Of a stretch of 64,000 nt of DNA, positions 9,666 to 18,987 are shown piece by piece. Made by a program: the position numbers and the translations under genes. Numbering within the stretch: the stretch's first letter is position 1; each line of letters opens with the position of its first letter. Where the stretch lies: positions 186,001 through 250,000 of the forward strand of contig NZ_CANLER010000008.1 of the NCBI RefSeq assembly GCF_947489715.1, read 5' to 3'. This DNA comes from an uncultured Roseovarius sp. GTDB lineage: Bacteria; Pseudomonadota; Alphaproteobacteria; Rhodobacterales; Rhodobacteraceae. The notes under the pieces were generated by a model. The model did not search any database and had not been told where the DNA came from. It saw only the letters and a program-made list of their open reading frames with translations.

Positions 9666-10031
9666 TCAAACCTCCTTAGGCGTGGCGATGTCCGCTTTCA
9701 GCTCGTGGGGCTTCAAGGGGTCAAGGAACGGATTGCGATAAAGCCTGTCATGGCTTTCGACACCAATTTCAATGGTAATGTCGCTCGTGGCGCGCGCCAC
9801 GCAGAGAATGACATATCCCTCCGCGATTTGCCGGTTATTAAGCGCGACCTGGCGTCGTTGGTCCACCTTGCCGGACTTCAGCTTTGCCGCACAGGTGATG
9901 CAGCCACCATACTTGCAGCCATAGGGCAGATCGACACCCTGATCTCGCAAACTTTCCAGCAGCGGACGACGAGTATCGACCTCATAAGCAGCATTGTCGC
10001 GGTTGGCGATGGTGACCGTGTGCGTCCTCAT
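9666..10031 (-). CDS. 2Fe-2S ferredoxin (plant/adrenodoxin-like fold)
   Basis: A 121-residue ferredoxin. Cysteine ligands are visible as C-x4-C-x2-C in YGCKYGGCITCAAK, with the fourth cysteine in VILCVARA about 30 residues later, giving a plant-type [2Fe-2S] pattern. Its start overlaps the stop of the SBP56 gene by four bases (ATGA), so the two are translationally coupled. That makes it a good candidate for electron transfer with that protein or with the molybdoenzyme upstream in the same run. Stand-alone ferredoxins of this type also serve oxygenases, but none is seen here. Confidence 0.85.
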   Translation of the reverse strand: MRTHTVTIANRDNAAYEVDTRRPLLESLRDQGVDLPYGCKYGGCITCAAKLKSGKVDQRRQVALNNRQIAEGYVILCVARATSDITIEIGVESHDRLYRNPFLDPLKPHELKADIATPKEV

Positions 10032-11377
10032 AACCAGATATCGCTAGTGCAATCGCCACCGGGATAACGCGCCTCGTGGCAGCGGCTGGGCCCGTTTGGT
10101 TCCTTGCCGAAATCAACGATGAAGTCGGGGTTCAACACCATCCCGCCGTTAACCGGATCACAATCAATCATCAACATCACGCCACCCCGTTCACGGATTT
10201 CGGGGTAGAATTGATTGTCCCAAGTGGAAAACAGAGAGGTCGTCACATATAGTCGCTTACCGTCAAGCGAGAGCTGGAACATTTGCGGACCGCCAGCCAT
10301 TTTGACGCCGTTGACATGTGTGGCTTTGCCCAAAAGCCCCCCCATCCAGACCTGACCGGTAAGCTTGGGGTTATGCGGGTCGCTGATGTCGTATTGGCGC
10401 ATGTCGCCGTGCAGCCAGTTGTTGAGATAGAGGTATCTGTCATCCATCGAGATCAAGATGGCCGACATCACGCCCGGCACCGGTATCGGCCATTCGGGAT
10501 GCGGCTCGTTCGCCACGTCAATGATCTTTTCCCACTGCCATTTTCCGGCCTCATCTTTCCACCAATGAATGACATTTGAGCTGAGCGCCGCGCCACAGAA
10601 ACCATGCGTGCTGTCGGGGTCATGGTGGAATTTCACCTCTAGCGGGATCAGACCATCCTCACCCAGATAAATTGTCTCAATTGGCTCACGCTTTTCAAAG
10701 TCCCAGAAATGCAGCTCTCGACCATATTTCAGGTGTCCGACTTCTTCCAAATCGAAGCCTGGCATAAACGTGTTGGGCGCGGCCCATTCGCTGCTAACCA
10801 TGATATTGTGACGCGGTTGGTACCAGAAATCATAACCGAACTTGATGTCGCCCATCGAGTTTTCCCAGCGGCCAACGATCTCGAAATCCTTGTTGAGATG
10901 CAGATAGCCACCCGGAGCCTCACCCTTGGCATCGCCGAGGAAGGAAATTATGATTTCAGAACCCAAGCAATGCACCGTATGCGGGCCGCTGAGATCCACC
11001 TTTGACTTGATCTCGGCCCCGTCGATCACCTTGTGCAGGCGCGGCGCGCGCGGGTCGGTGGCGGTGTCGACGATGTGCAGATTGTTTGACCGAACCCCCG
11101 GCAGTATCAGATATTTTCGACTCATACTGCCATCGTCAAAACACGACGAACAGGCATTCCAGCCCATATGATGCAGCTCGTCCCCGATCCCCGGCATCTC
11201 AAGCCGATGAATGACCTGGGAATAGGTCGGACTCTCGGGGTCGACATCGACCGTCGCCAAATAATCCGGTTTCTGAATACCGGTCCCGGTATAGATCGCA
11301 ATCGTGTAAAGCAGTTTTTCGCGCGGAGCCTCGATAGCCTCCGCTGGTGATGCATAACCCGGTCCGCAACATTCCAT
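10028..11377 (-). CDS. Selenium-binding protein 56 / methanethiol oxidase family (MtoX-like)
   Basis: A 449-residue protein of the SBP56 family, full length. Family hallmarks are MECCGPGYASPAEA at the start, NACSSCFDDG near residue 75, the histidine-rich blocks SGPHTVHCLG and HHDPDSTHGF, and a C-terminal SRCHEARYPGGDCTSDIW. Members of this family oxidise methanethiol to formaldehyde, sulfide and peroxide. No signal peptide is visible, unlike the periplasmic bacterial enzymes described so far, so it may act in the cytoplasm. It lies between a CoA-ester lyase and a ferredoxin gene. Methanethiol as substrate is an inference from the family. Confidence 0.88.
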   Translation of the reverse strand: MECCGPGYASPAEAIEAPREKLLYTIAIYTGTGIQKPDYLATVDVDPESPTYSQVIHRLEMPGIGDELHHMGWNACSSCFDDGSMSRKYLILPGVRSNNLHIVDTATDPRAPRLHKVIDGAEIKSKVDLSGPHTVHCLGSEIIISFLGDAKGEAPGGYLHLNKDFEIVGRWENSMGDIKFGYDFWYQPRHNIMVSSEWAAPNTFMPGFDLEEVGHLKYGRELHFWDFEKREPIETIYLGEDGLIPLEVKFHHDPDSTHGFCGAALSSNVIHWWKDEAGKWQWEKIIDVANEPHPEWPIPVPGVMSAILISMDDRYLYLNNWLHGDMRQYDISDPHNPKLTGQVWMGGLLGKATHVNGVKMAGGPQMFQLSLDGKRLYVTTSLFSTWDNQFYPEIRERGGVMLMIDCDPVNGGMVLNPDFIVDFGKEPNGPSRCHEARYPGGDCTSDIWL

Positions 11378-11380
11378 GTC

Positions 11381-12241
11381 TTACTCTCCCATCCGGTCGG
11401 CGATTGCGACAATGCGGTACATGTCGCGCAGGACCGGTTTTTCGATTAACTTACCATCAATCACCACAAGACCGGTATCCGCAGCCTCGAATTCGGTGAT
11501 GATCCGTCGCGCACGGGTGATTTGCGCCTCCGACGGCGTAAAGACCTCGTTCAGCGCGGCGATCTGCTTGGGATGCACCGAGCCCTTACCCGCAAAACCC
11601 AGATCACGCGCTTGTTCGGCAGCCACGCGCATACCGTCCGGGTCGTCTAAATCCAGATATGGCACGTCGATCACATCAAGCCCTGCGGAGGCCGCGGCAT
11701 GCACAACGCGGGAACGGGCATAAAGCAGCGGCTCCCACGCGTTCTGACAACGCAGTTCGGCCGCCATGTCGACGCCACCAAAGAACATAGCGTCTATTCG
11801 GTCAGAACAATGAGCAATATCAAAAGCTGCTTCTAGCCCGGCGTTGGTTTCGATAATTACATGTAGCCGGGTGGCATGATTTGCCTCGGTCAGAAGCTGA
11901 TCCAGCATCACCACTTCATCAGGTGTACGGATTTTGGGCATCATCAGCGCGGGCGGCGGTGTGTCTGTGGCCAGCACAGCGTTCACATCCTCGATCCCGA
12001 ACCGCTCGCGCATCGAGTTGATCCGGACAATCCGCTCGACTCCATCATCTACCTGCGGCTCCTCAAAGAGCGCCAGCGCGTTCTGCCTCGCCTCTGCCTT
12101 GTCCTTCGGCGCGATCCCGTCTTCCAGCTCAACACAGACAATATCTGCGCCCGACGCCAACGCCTTGGGGAACATCTCTGGCCGAAGACCAGGTGTGAAG
12201 ATAAAGCTGCGGCGCGGACGAGGGTGTCGACCAGTCATCAT
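11381..12241 (-). CDS. HpcH/HpaI family CoA-ester lyase (CitE/malyl-CoA lyase-like)
   Basis: A 286-residue TIM-barrel lyase of the citrate-lyase-beta/malyl-CoA-lyase family. It shows RSFIFTPGLRPEMFPKAL at the start, the acidic metal/CoA block VCVELEDGIAPKDKAEAR, the arginine strand RIVRINS, and the FGGVDMAAEL motif with metal-binding acid. It likely cleaves or hydrolyses a malyl-CoA-type ester. It is 3 bases from the SBP56 start and 41 bases from the alcohol dehydrogenase, in one transcription unit. Which CoA ester it uses cannot be told from sequence alone. Confidence 0.83.
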   Translation of the reverse strand: MMTGRHPRPRRSFIFTPGLRPEMFPKALASGADIVCVELEDGIAPKDKAEARQNALALFEEPQVDDGVERIVRINSMRERFGIEDVNAVLATDTPPPALMMPKIRTPDEVVMLDQLLTEANHATRLHVIIETNAGLEAAFDIAHCSDRIDAMFFGGVDMAAELRCQNAWEPLLYARSRVVHAAASAGLDVIDVPYLDLDDPDGMRVAAEQARDLGFAGKGSVHPKQIAALNEVFTPSEAQITRARRIITEFEAADTGLVVIDGKLIEKPVLRDMYRIVAIADRMGE

Positions 12242-12282
12242 GTTATGTCCATACTGCTTTCCAATCCGTCAAACCCGTGAAA

Positions 12283-13467
12283 TCAACGCGCTTTGGCAAT
12301 GGCGGTTTCGACCAGAGCCTGTATTTCTGCAAGGCTGGCGGGTCTGGGGTTTGTACCCGCCGCACTGTCCAGCGAAGCCTTTTCGGCAATACGCTGAGTA
12401 CAATCAGCGGGCACGCCGATTTCGCCAAGAGATCTTGGGATATCGAGCTCGTCCAAAATACGCTCGATCTCGGCAATGAAGGCCTCAACCGACGCGTCTT
12501 TGAGCCCCATCGCGTCGGACATTCGCTTTACCTTATCCTCAATCCCCGGCAGGTTGAAACGCAGGACGACCGGCAGGATGATCGCGTTGGTCAACCCGTG
12601 CTGCGTGTTGAACTCGGCCCCGATCATATGCGAAATTGCGTGAACCAGACCCAGCCCCTTCAGAAAAGCAACGCCAGCCAGGCATGACCCCACCAACATA
12701 CCGCCGCGCGCCGCGACATTCTGCGGTTCTACCATCACGACGGGCAGCCATTTTGCAATAAGGGACAATCCTTCCAGCGCCATGCCGTCGCAGAGCGGGT
12801 TGAAACCGGGCACGAGATAAGCCTCGATTGCATGGGTCATCGCATCTGCCCCGGTCCAGGCAGTCAGGTTGACCGGCAGACCAACGGTCAGTTCAGGGTC
12901 CAAGAGTGCCAACGCAGGCCTGAGGTCAGGATGATCAATGCAGAACTTCATACCTCTCGCGACATGGGTAACCATCGCGGTAGCTTCGGTCTCGGCCCCG
13001 GTACCGGCAGTGGTCGGTATGGTGATCAGGGTCGGAAACGGCTGATCCAGGCCGAGCTCAGGCACTGGCTTGAGGTAATCGAAATCCCAAAGATCAATGT
13101 CGTTATTCGCAGTCAGACAAATCGCCTTACCGCCATCCATCGCGCTGCCGCCACCGATGGCAATGATCGCATCATGACCACCAGACCGAAAGGCTTCCCG
13201 CCCGGAACCGATCTCATCATCGCGTGGATTTGGTGAGATGTCGGCGAATATTCCCGATGAAAGCCCCGCACCAGCCAAATAGTCCAGTAGTTGCGAAATG
13301 AACGGCAAGCCGCGGCTGCCTTTGTCGGTGACAACCAAAGGATTGGACAGCCCCATCGCGGCACAGCGCTGTCCGATCTCGGACAGTCGGCCCGGCCCAT
13401 AGGCAATCCGCACCGGAAAAAACCAGTCCTGATGTTGCAGAAGGTCGGCTTCCGAATTTGTTTGCAT
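12283..13467 (-). CDS. Iron-containing alcohol dehydrogenase
   Basis: A 394-residue group III alcohol dehydrogenase. The NAD(P) site is AIGGGSAMDGGKA near residue 103, the threonine-rich loop TIPTTAGTGAE follows, and the metal ligands are spread over TGADAMTHAIEAY, GLVHAISHMIGA and FNTQHGLTNA. The last residues end about 40 bases before the lyase. DddB of DMSP-using bacteria belongs to this broad family, which suits the neighbouring sulfur-type genes, but ordinary short-chain alcohol dehydrogenases do too. Confidence 0.85.
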   Translation of the reverse strand: MQTNSEADLLQHQDWFFPVRIAYGPGRLSEIGQRCAAMGLSNPLVVTDKGSRGLPFISQLLDYLAGAGLSSGIFADISPNPRDDEIGSGREAFRSGGHDAIIAIGGGSAMDGGKAICLTANNDIDLWDFDYLKPVPELGLDQPFPTLITIPTTAGTGAETEATAMVTHVARGMKFCIDHPDLRPALALLDPELTVGLPVNLTAWTGADAMTHAIEAYLVPGFNPLCDGMALEGLSLIAKWLPVVMVEPQNVAARGGMLVGSCLAGVAFLKGLGLVHAISHMIGAEFNTQHGLTNAIILPVVLRFNLPGIEDKVKRMSDAMGLKDASVEAFIAEIERILDELDIPRSLGEIGVPADCTQRIAEKASLDSAAGTNPRPASLAEIQALVETAIAKAR

Positions 13468-13534
13468 GGCTCTTCAATCAGTTCTCAGGGCGTTTAGGTA
13501 TCCTACGGTCGATACCACGAACAATGTTTTTCTC

Positions 13535-14658
13535 TTAATCAAAGAATGGCAGCTCGACAATTTGACCGTCATGCACACTGCCGTCAGGCAAGCGCATGGA
13601 CAGCGTTCGACCCACCCAGTCGCCGGGCTTGTCAAAGCGCACAAAGCCTACACCAACACCAAGTGTTGGCGAGGGAATTCCCGCCGTGATCCGGCCGACA
13701 ACCGCGTCTTCGTCCATCACAGCGCTACCCGCCGCGGGCGTTTCTGTGGCGCAGTCAGCCCGAAGAGGCACGAGCGCGTGTCCCTGCCCACCAGCGCCTC
13801 ACGCCCGATGAAGCCCCCCTTGTCCATGTTGATGAAGGAAGCTAGCCCCGCCTCGAACGGGATCATGTCAGGGGTCATATCCGTGAGATTGCCAAGAATT
13901 CCCCCCTTGATCCGGCGGATGGTCAGGGCGCGCGTCGAGGAAAATTCCATCCCGTAAGGTGCGCCACAGCCCATAAGATGATCCCACAGCGCGAGATGAT
14001 CGGTGTTGACCCCATCCGAGTAAATCTCGAACCCGAGCTCGTTGGTGAACCCGGTGCGCGAGGCATAAAGCCGCTGACCTCCCAGATCAAAGAAACCCGA
14101 CCGAAAATACTTCATGGTCTCGTCTATAGCGCCGTCAGAGGCCGCTTTCATTATGTCAATCGAGGCAGGGCCCTGAACCTGCAAGACGCGGCTTTTCGGA
14201 TCTGAGATGGTCAAGTTGAATCCGCCGCTATGAGCCACCAACCAGGTTTCAAAAGGACCATCGGCCTGGACATACCAGAACCGGTCCTTACCTAACCGGA
14301 ACATGACGCCATCCATAAAAACCCCGCCTTGGGGCGTGCAGGCGAGGGCGTAATATCCACGCCCTTCAGACATTGTGGAAACCTTGCGGGCGAATACTTT
14401 TTCAAGGAACGGGACCACATCAGGCCCCGAGATTTCAACGGGCTTTTCCGGCACGTCGAAAATCAAAGCCTTCTGACGCAGGCACCAGTACTTCTCGATT
14501 TCGTCCTCACCGATGTGGATCGGAAAGAACCGACCCGCATAAACACCGCGAATCATCTCTGGGCAATCGGTACGCGCTATGAAAGGCGATTCTTCAAAGC
14601 GCCGGGCGCTGATTGAGATGTTGTTTGCCAGGTCGGAGACTTCCCGCACGTTGCTCAT
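13535..14658 (-). pseudogene. GcvT/DmdA-like aminomethyltransferase, frameshifted near the 3' end
   Basis: Tetrahydrofolate-dependent methyltransferase fold. The first frame (14658 down to 13717) gives 313 residues with family blocks such as RGYYALACTPQGGVFMDG, RTGFTNELGFEIY, and FINMDKGGFIGREALVGRD. After CLFGLTA the frame runs into a stop, but one frame over the expected C-terminal barrel continues (GRITAGIPSPTLGVGVGFVR) to a stop at 13535. The total of 1124 bases fits an intact 374-residue gene minus one base, around 13745-13765. Either the gene is disrupted or the sequence has an error. It overlaps the molybdoenzyme stop by four bases. GcvT, dimethylglycine and DMSP demethylases share this fold, and the substrate is unknown. 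Confidence 0.72.
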
Positions 14659-16985
14659 TTCTGAGCCTCTGGGTCGTTTGGTGGGACGGGTCGTAGAATT
14701 TTTGGCGGTTCATGCGCTGTCACCTCCAGCGGGGCCTCAGTGTAAAGCTCAACCTCAATCAGGCAGGAATGCGCGCTTGGGCCCTGCCCCAGTTTCGATG
14801 TCCCCTTGTCACGCGTAAGGACATTGGGGTTGCCATGTTTGCACATCCCGGTTTTGTCAGGATCGTACCAGGCACCGGTGCTCATCTGCACCACGCCGGG
14901 GCGGATGGCGGCATCAATCACGACACCTCCCAGACAGGCACCACGGTGGTTGAACAGCCGCGCGATGTCGCCGTCTCTCAGCCCGCGCGCGGCGGCATCT
15001 TCGGGATGGATATGCAGTGGTTCACGTCCAGCTACTTTCTTGGCTTGGCTCACACCGCCATGATCAAACTGAGAATGCAGCTTGTCCCCGGGTTGGTTCG
15101 AGATCAAATGAAGTGGCCATTTGCCGACATTGCCGAGCCATTCATAAGGCTCGCGCCAGACCGGGTGACCGGGGCAATCATCGTAGCCAAAATCCGCAAC
15201 GGTCCGCGAAAAGATTTCAATCTTGCCGCTTGGCGTAACCAGCGGGTTGGCGACCGGATCGGCACGGAAGGCCTCCAGCATGATTGTTGGTTTCGCCGGA
15301 TCGTCCAGCTTGAACCAACCCTTTTCGCGAAAGGTCTTATAGTCAGGTATCTCAATCCCGGCATCCTTGGCCCGGGTTATGGTCTGGTCATATATCCGAT
15401 GCTGCCATTCCCCGGAGCTGCGTCCCTCGGTAAACGCGTCTTCCACACCCATTTGCCGTGCGATACCCGCGAAAATATCGAAGTCGTCGCGGGCTTGCTC
15501 ATATGGTTCGGTCAGTTTGGACATCGCGATGACATAAGGGTCGCGCGGTGTCATTGCGATATCGGCACGCTCCAGTGGTGTGGTGCAGGGCAGAACAATA
15601 TCGGCGTGTTTGGCCAACGGATTCCAGCACCATTCATTGACGATAATCGTGTCCGGTTTCTGCCAAGCCTGCCTCATCAGGTTCAGGTCCTGATGGTGGT
15701 GGAACGGATTGCCGCCCGCCCACCAGACCAGTTTGATATCGGGATATTCGTACCTCGCCCCGTCAAAATCGAAAGGCTCCCCCGGTTTCAGCAACAGATC
15801 AGTGATCCGCGCCACCGGAATGAAGTTTTCAACCGGGTTCTTGCCCTGCGGAAAGGATGCGCCGGGGATGATGGTGAAGGTGCCGCCAATAAAATTCATC
15901 GCACTATAACCAAATCCGAAGCCGCCACCGGGCAGTCCGACCTGGCCCAGCATTGCCGCCAGTGTGATGGCCATCCAGAACGGTTGTTCACCGTGGTCTT
16001 GTCGTGTCAGGGACCAACTGACCGATATCATCGTGCGCTCAGACGCCATGCGCCGGGCCAACGCGCGGATCGTATCTGCGGGGATCTCGCAGATGCCAGC
16101 AGCCCAATCAGCAGTTTTGGCGATGCCGTCGCTGTCGCCCGTGAGATAGGTCAGGAATGTCTCAAAACCTTCCGTGTAGCCATTCAGAAAGGCCTGATCG
16201 CTGAGCCCTTCAACATGCAACGTATGCGCCAGCCCAAGCATCAGGGCGACATCCGTGTTGGGCCGCAGGGCCAACCAATCTCCACCCAAATCTTCCAGCA
16301 GATCGGATTTCAGCGGGCTGATATTGACGATGTCTATCCCGGCCTCACCCACCGCAAGAAGCCCATTGCGTTGAATGTGGCAACCGGTGCCGCCCTGACT
16401 GATCTGTCCATTCTTCAGAGGCACTCCCCCGAAACAGACAAAAAGCTGCGTATGCTCGCTGATCACCTCCCAGCTGGTGCAGGTATCCAGATAGTCGCGA
16501 AAGCTGCCAAGGATATGTGGCACCATCGCTTCAGCGGCGGCAAAACTGTAGGTAAATTTTGAGCTGGTAAAACCACCGATTGAATTCAAAAACCGCTTGA
16601 GCTGACTTTGGGCGTGATGAAAGCGTCCGGCACTGGCCCAACCATAGGAGCCGCCAAAGATTGAAACATTGCCATACTTAGAGCACACGCGGTCCAACTC
16701 GACCGCGACCAATGAGTTCGCCTCCTCCCAACTCACCGCAACAAAAGGATCGACACCGCGCAAGTCGGTACGCGTGCCCGGCCCACCCTCAAGCCAGCTT
16801 TTGCGTACCATCGGCGCGTCTATTCGCGTGGGTCCGTGTTGTACATCCAGTATGCCCGGCCCGATGGGCGACGGATCACTGTCATGCTCAAACGCCAGAA
16901 GCTCCTGCACTCGTCCATTGCCGACACGCGCGCGATAGGTACCCCAATGCGAGCTGGTCAAAGGCAGATCGTCATGTCTGTTCAT
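14655..16985 (-). CDS. Molybdopterin oxidoreductase, BisC/TorA/DMSO reductase family
   Basis: A 776-residue bis-MGD molybdoenzyme of the DMSO-reductase family. It starts LTSSHWGTYRARV, as biotin-sulfoxide and TMAO/DMSO reductases do, and has GGSYGWASAGRFHHAQ near residue 111, where Ser118 matches the serine ligand of molybdenum. No N-terminal cysteine motif for a 4Fe-4S cluster and no Tat signal are present, so it should be a soluble cytoplasmic single-cofactor enzyme like BisC. It overlaps both neighbours by four bases. Substrate may be an S- or N-oxide of the compound handled by this gene run. Confidence 0.87.
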   Translation of the reverse strand: MNRHDDLPLTSSHWGTYRARVGNGRVQELLAFEHDSDPSPIGPGILDVQHGPTRIDAPMVRKSWLEGGPGTRTDLRGVDPFVAVSWEEANSLVAVELDRVCSKYGNVSIFGGSYGWASAGRFHHAQSQLKRFLNSIGGFTSSKFTYSFAAAEAMVPHILGSFRDYLDTCTSWEVISEHTQLFVCFGGVPLKNGQISQGGTGCHIQRNGLLAVGEAGIDIVNISPLKSDLLEDLGGDWLALRPNTDVALMLGLAHTLHVEGLSDQAFLNGYTEGFETFLTYLTGDSDGIAKTADWAAGICEIPADTIRALARRMASERTMISVSWSLTRQDHGEQPFWMAITLAAMLGQVGLPGGGFGFGYSAMNFIGGTFTIIPGASFPQGKNPVENFIPVARITDLLLKPGEPFDFDGARYEYPDIKLVWWAGGNPFHHHQDLNLMRQAWQKPDTIIVNEWCWNPLAKHADIVLPCTTPLERADIAMTPRDPYVIAMSKLTEPYEQARDDFDIFAGIARQMGVEDAFTEGRSSGEWQHRIYDQTITRAKDAGIEIPDYKTFREKGWFKLDDPAKPTIMLEAFRADPVANPLVTPSGKIEIFSRTVADFGYDDCPGHPVWREPYEWLGNVGKWPLHLISNQPGDKLHSQFDHGGVSQAKKVAGREPLHIHPEDAAARGLRDGDIARLFNHRGACLGGVVIDAAIRPGVVQMSTGAWYDPDKTGMCKHGNPNVLTRDKGTSKLGQGPSAHSCLIEVELYTEAPLEVTAHEPPKILRPVPPNDPEAQK

Positions 16986-18733
16986 CCGACACCAAGCCCC
17001 AATTCTTCTTGACGCTTGCGGCTCCAGGCATGTGTCATCCGATCGGTGATGATAGCGATGATCGCCATGCCAATCCCCGCTATCATCCCTACCCCGAAAT
17101 CACCGTCGCTGAGGCCGATATAAACGATCTGTTCCAGCCCGTTGGTGCCGACAAGGGCAGCAATCACCAGCATTGCGATGCCGTACATAATAGTCTGATT
17201 GAGGCCCAACATCATAACCGGCAGCGCAAGCGGGATTTTCACTTGCCACAGCATCTGCCGCTGCGTGGCCCCGATCATCGTTGCGGCTTCGATCACATTC
17301 TCAGGCAGGTTCCGCAATCCGTGTTCAGCATAGCGGATAGCGGGAACGATTGCATAGGCGATGATCGCAAGAAGGGCTGTGAATTCGCCAATCTTAAACA
17401 CCATCACAAACGGGATCAGTAGCACAAACAAAGGCATGGTCTGCAACGTGTCATTGAACGGGCGTATTATGGCTGAAAACGTATCGTTATGCGCCGCCCA
17501 GATACCTATTATTGTCCCCAAGATGAACGATATCAGAACCGCGATACCACAGAGGTAAATCGAAAGCATCGCCTCTGGCCAAATGCCCGTGACAACGATG
17601 AACCCAAGCCCCAAAGCTGTCCCAAGGCCCAAAGTACGCCCCCCAATTTTCCAGCCCAGCATAGTACATATCAACAAAATTGCGGGCCAAGGCATACCTG
17701 TCAGGCCGAAATAGATCAGGATTGTAAATATCAAGATAAAGATACCTGCCTGTGCTTTTCCTCTGTACGTGGCCCAAACCGCCAGGACGATCATACCAAA
17801 CGTATAGGCAATCTTATGCACCGGCATTAACTCAAAACCCCAGGTAAAGGGGCTAACGGCCCCTTGAAGGCCGATCTTAGCGGGCAGCATCACAAAGAAG
17901 AAGGCTAGTTTCTTGAGCGCCTCTATCTCAGCACGGAAGTTGACCACCACATAGGTCTGACCGTCATTCATCGCCTTAGCGGGATTGATCTCCCAATCCC
18001 GAGGCCATTCATTCAGCACGCTAATGATCTGCGCTAAAACGAAAAACAGAGTGGCGTCAAGTGCTGCGACAATCCAGTAACAGTGTCTTTGCACAAAGGT
18101 TTTGTCGTCGGGGTCGTAATCTCCGGATCGAGCCGCAAGGCCAGCAGTGATCCGGTCAATCACCATGGCCATCAGTGCAATCGCCATCCCGGCCAGCAGA
18201 TTCTCGCCGAACTGTGCCTTGCGGATCGTTGAAAGAACCTCCCAACCGATATCAGCCGTTCCGCCAATGATCGACGCGATGATCACCATGCTGAGCGAGG
18301 CCATCGTTGCCTGATTGACCCCCAGAAGAAGTTGCCGCAGTGACGATGGCACGCGGACTTGCCAGAACAATTGTCCCGGAGTTGCACCGGACATCAAACC
18401 GCTTTCAATAACCTCGGGCGATACCCCCCGCAAACCCACCATTGTGTTCCGCACCATCGGTGGGAAGGAGTAGAGGACGCTTGCGATCAAACCAACCACG
18501 GTGCCAAAACCAAAGAGCATCAGAATGGGCAATAGGTAGGCGAAGGACGTCACCGTTTGCAGCAGATCCAGCATCGGTAAGATAATGCGTTCAGCCCGGT
18601 CGGAAAAGAACCCCCATACGCCAAAGACAAAGCCCACCAGAATGGCAAGCGGCACAGAAATCGCCACCAGCGACAGCGTATTCATGCTCTCGCTCCAATA
18701 CGACCACACAGTGGCATTTGTCTTGTACCGCAC
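16982..18733 (-). CDS. Tandem glycine-betaine-type ABC permease (ProW-like), 5' truncated
   Basis: A 583-residue membrane protein containing two ProW-like permease halves. The EAA-type loop appears twice: VRVPSSLRQLLLGVNQATM near residue 150 and VKIPLALPVMMLGLNQTIM near residue 500. Family resemblance starts at ATVWSYWSESMNTLSL, only six codons after a GTG at 18733, and no upstream membrane segment is present, so the N-terminus of the ancestral protein seems lost. The codons before it fall in the remnant of a GMC oxidoreductase on the other strand. No ATPase or binding-protein gene is nearby, so transport function is doubtful. Confidence 0.72.
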   Translation of the reverse strand: MRYKTNATVWSYWSESMNTLSLVAISVPLAILVGFVFGVWGFFSDRAERIILPMLDLLQTVTSFAYLLPILMLFGFGTVVGLIASVLYSFPPMVRNTMVGLRGVSPEVIESGLMSGATPGQLFWQVRVPSSLRQLLLGVNQATMASLSMVIIASIIGGTADIGWEVLSTIRKAQFGENLLAGMAIALMAMVIDRITAGLAARSGDYDPDDKTFVQRHCYWIVAALDATLFFVLAQIISVLNEWPRDWEINPAKAMNDGQTYVVVNFRAEIEALKKLAFFFVMLPAKIGLQGAVSPFTWGFELMPVHKIAYTFGMIVLAVWATYRGKAQAGIFILIFTILIYFGLTGMPWPAILLICTMLGWKIGGRTLGLGTALGLGFIVVTGIWPEAMLSIYLCGIAVLISFILGTIIGIWAAHNDTFSAIIRPFNDTLQTMPLFVLLIPFVMVFKIGEFTALLAIIAYAIVPAIRYAEHGLRNLPENVIEAATMIGATQRQMLWQVKIPLALPVMMLGLNQTIMYGIAMLVIAALVGTNGLEQIVYIGLSDGDFGVGMIAGIGMAIIAIITDRMTHAWSRKRQEELGLGVG

Positions 18734-18972
18734 GGATGGGCGGCGCGATCTACAAAGGCGCGGTGGTTGACGCCAGTGGGCGGGTGCATGGGTTGAACGG
18801 GCAGCGGGTTGTCGATGCGTCGATCATGCCCGTTGTCACCAACGGAAATACGAATGCGCCGACCATCATGTTGGCTGAAAAACTGAGCGATCACATTCTG
18901 GGCCGCGACCCTTTGCCCCGGGTCGAAACGGACGTCTGGCAAAACCCGGACTATGAAACTTGCCAGCGTTAA
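18718..18972 (+). pseudogene. C-terminal remnant of a GMC (choline dehydrogenase-like) oxidoreductase
   Basis: About 84 residues that match only the last part of GMC flavoproteins: SCTARMG, then VVDASGRVHGLNGQRVVDAS and IMP..NGNTNAPTIMLAEKLSD, the flavin-side C-terminal signature. The preceding roughly 450 residues expected for the family are absent. Upstream sequence belongs to the oppositely oriented ABC permease. The two genes meet 5'-to-5' at about 18,713-18,721, as would follow from a deletion between two divergent genes. No start codon or Shine-Dalgarno is convincing, so it is not expected to make a working enzyme. Confidence 0.75.
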
Positions 18973-18987
18973 CTGGCTTTCAACTGA

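Noticed and set aside
14712..16562. 616-residue plus-strand open frame
   Set aside because: It lies fully antisense to the molybdoenzyme gene, which has clear family motifs; the frame shows no recognisable domain.
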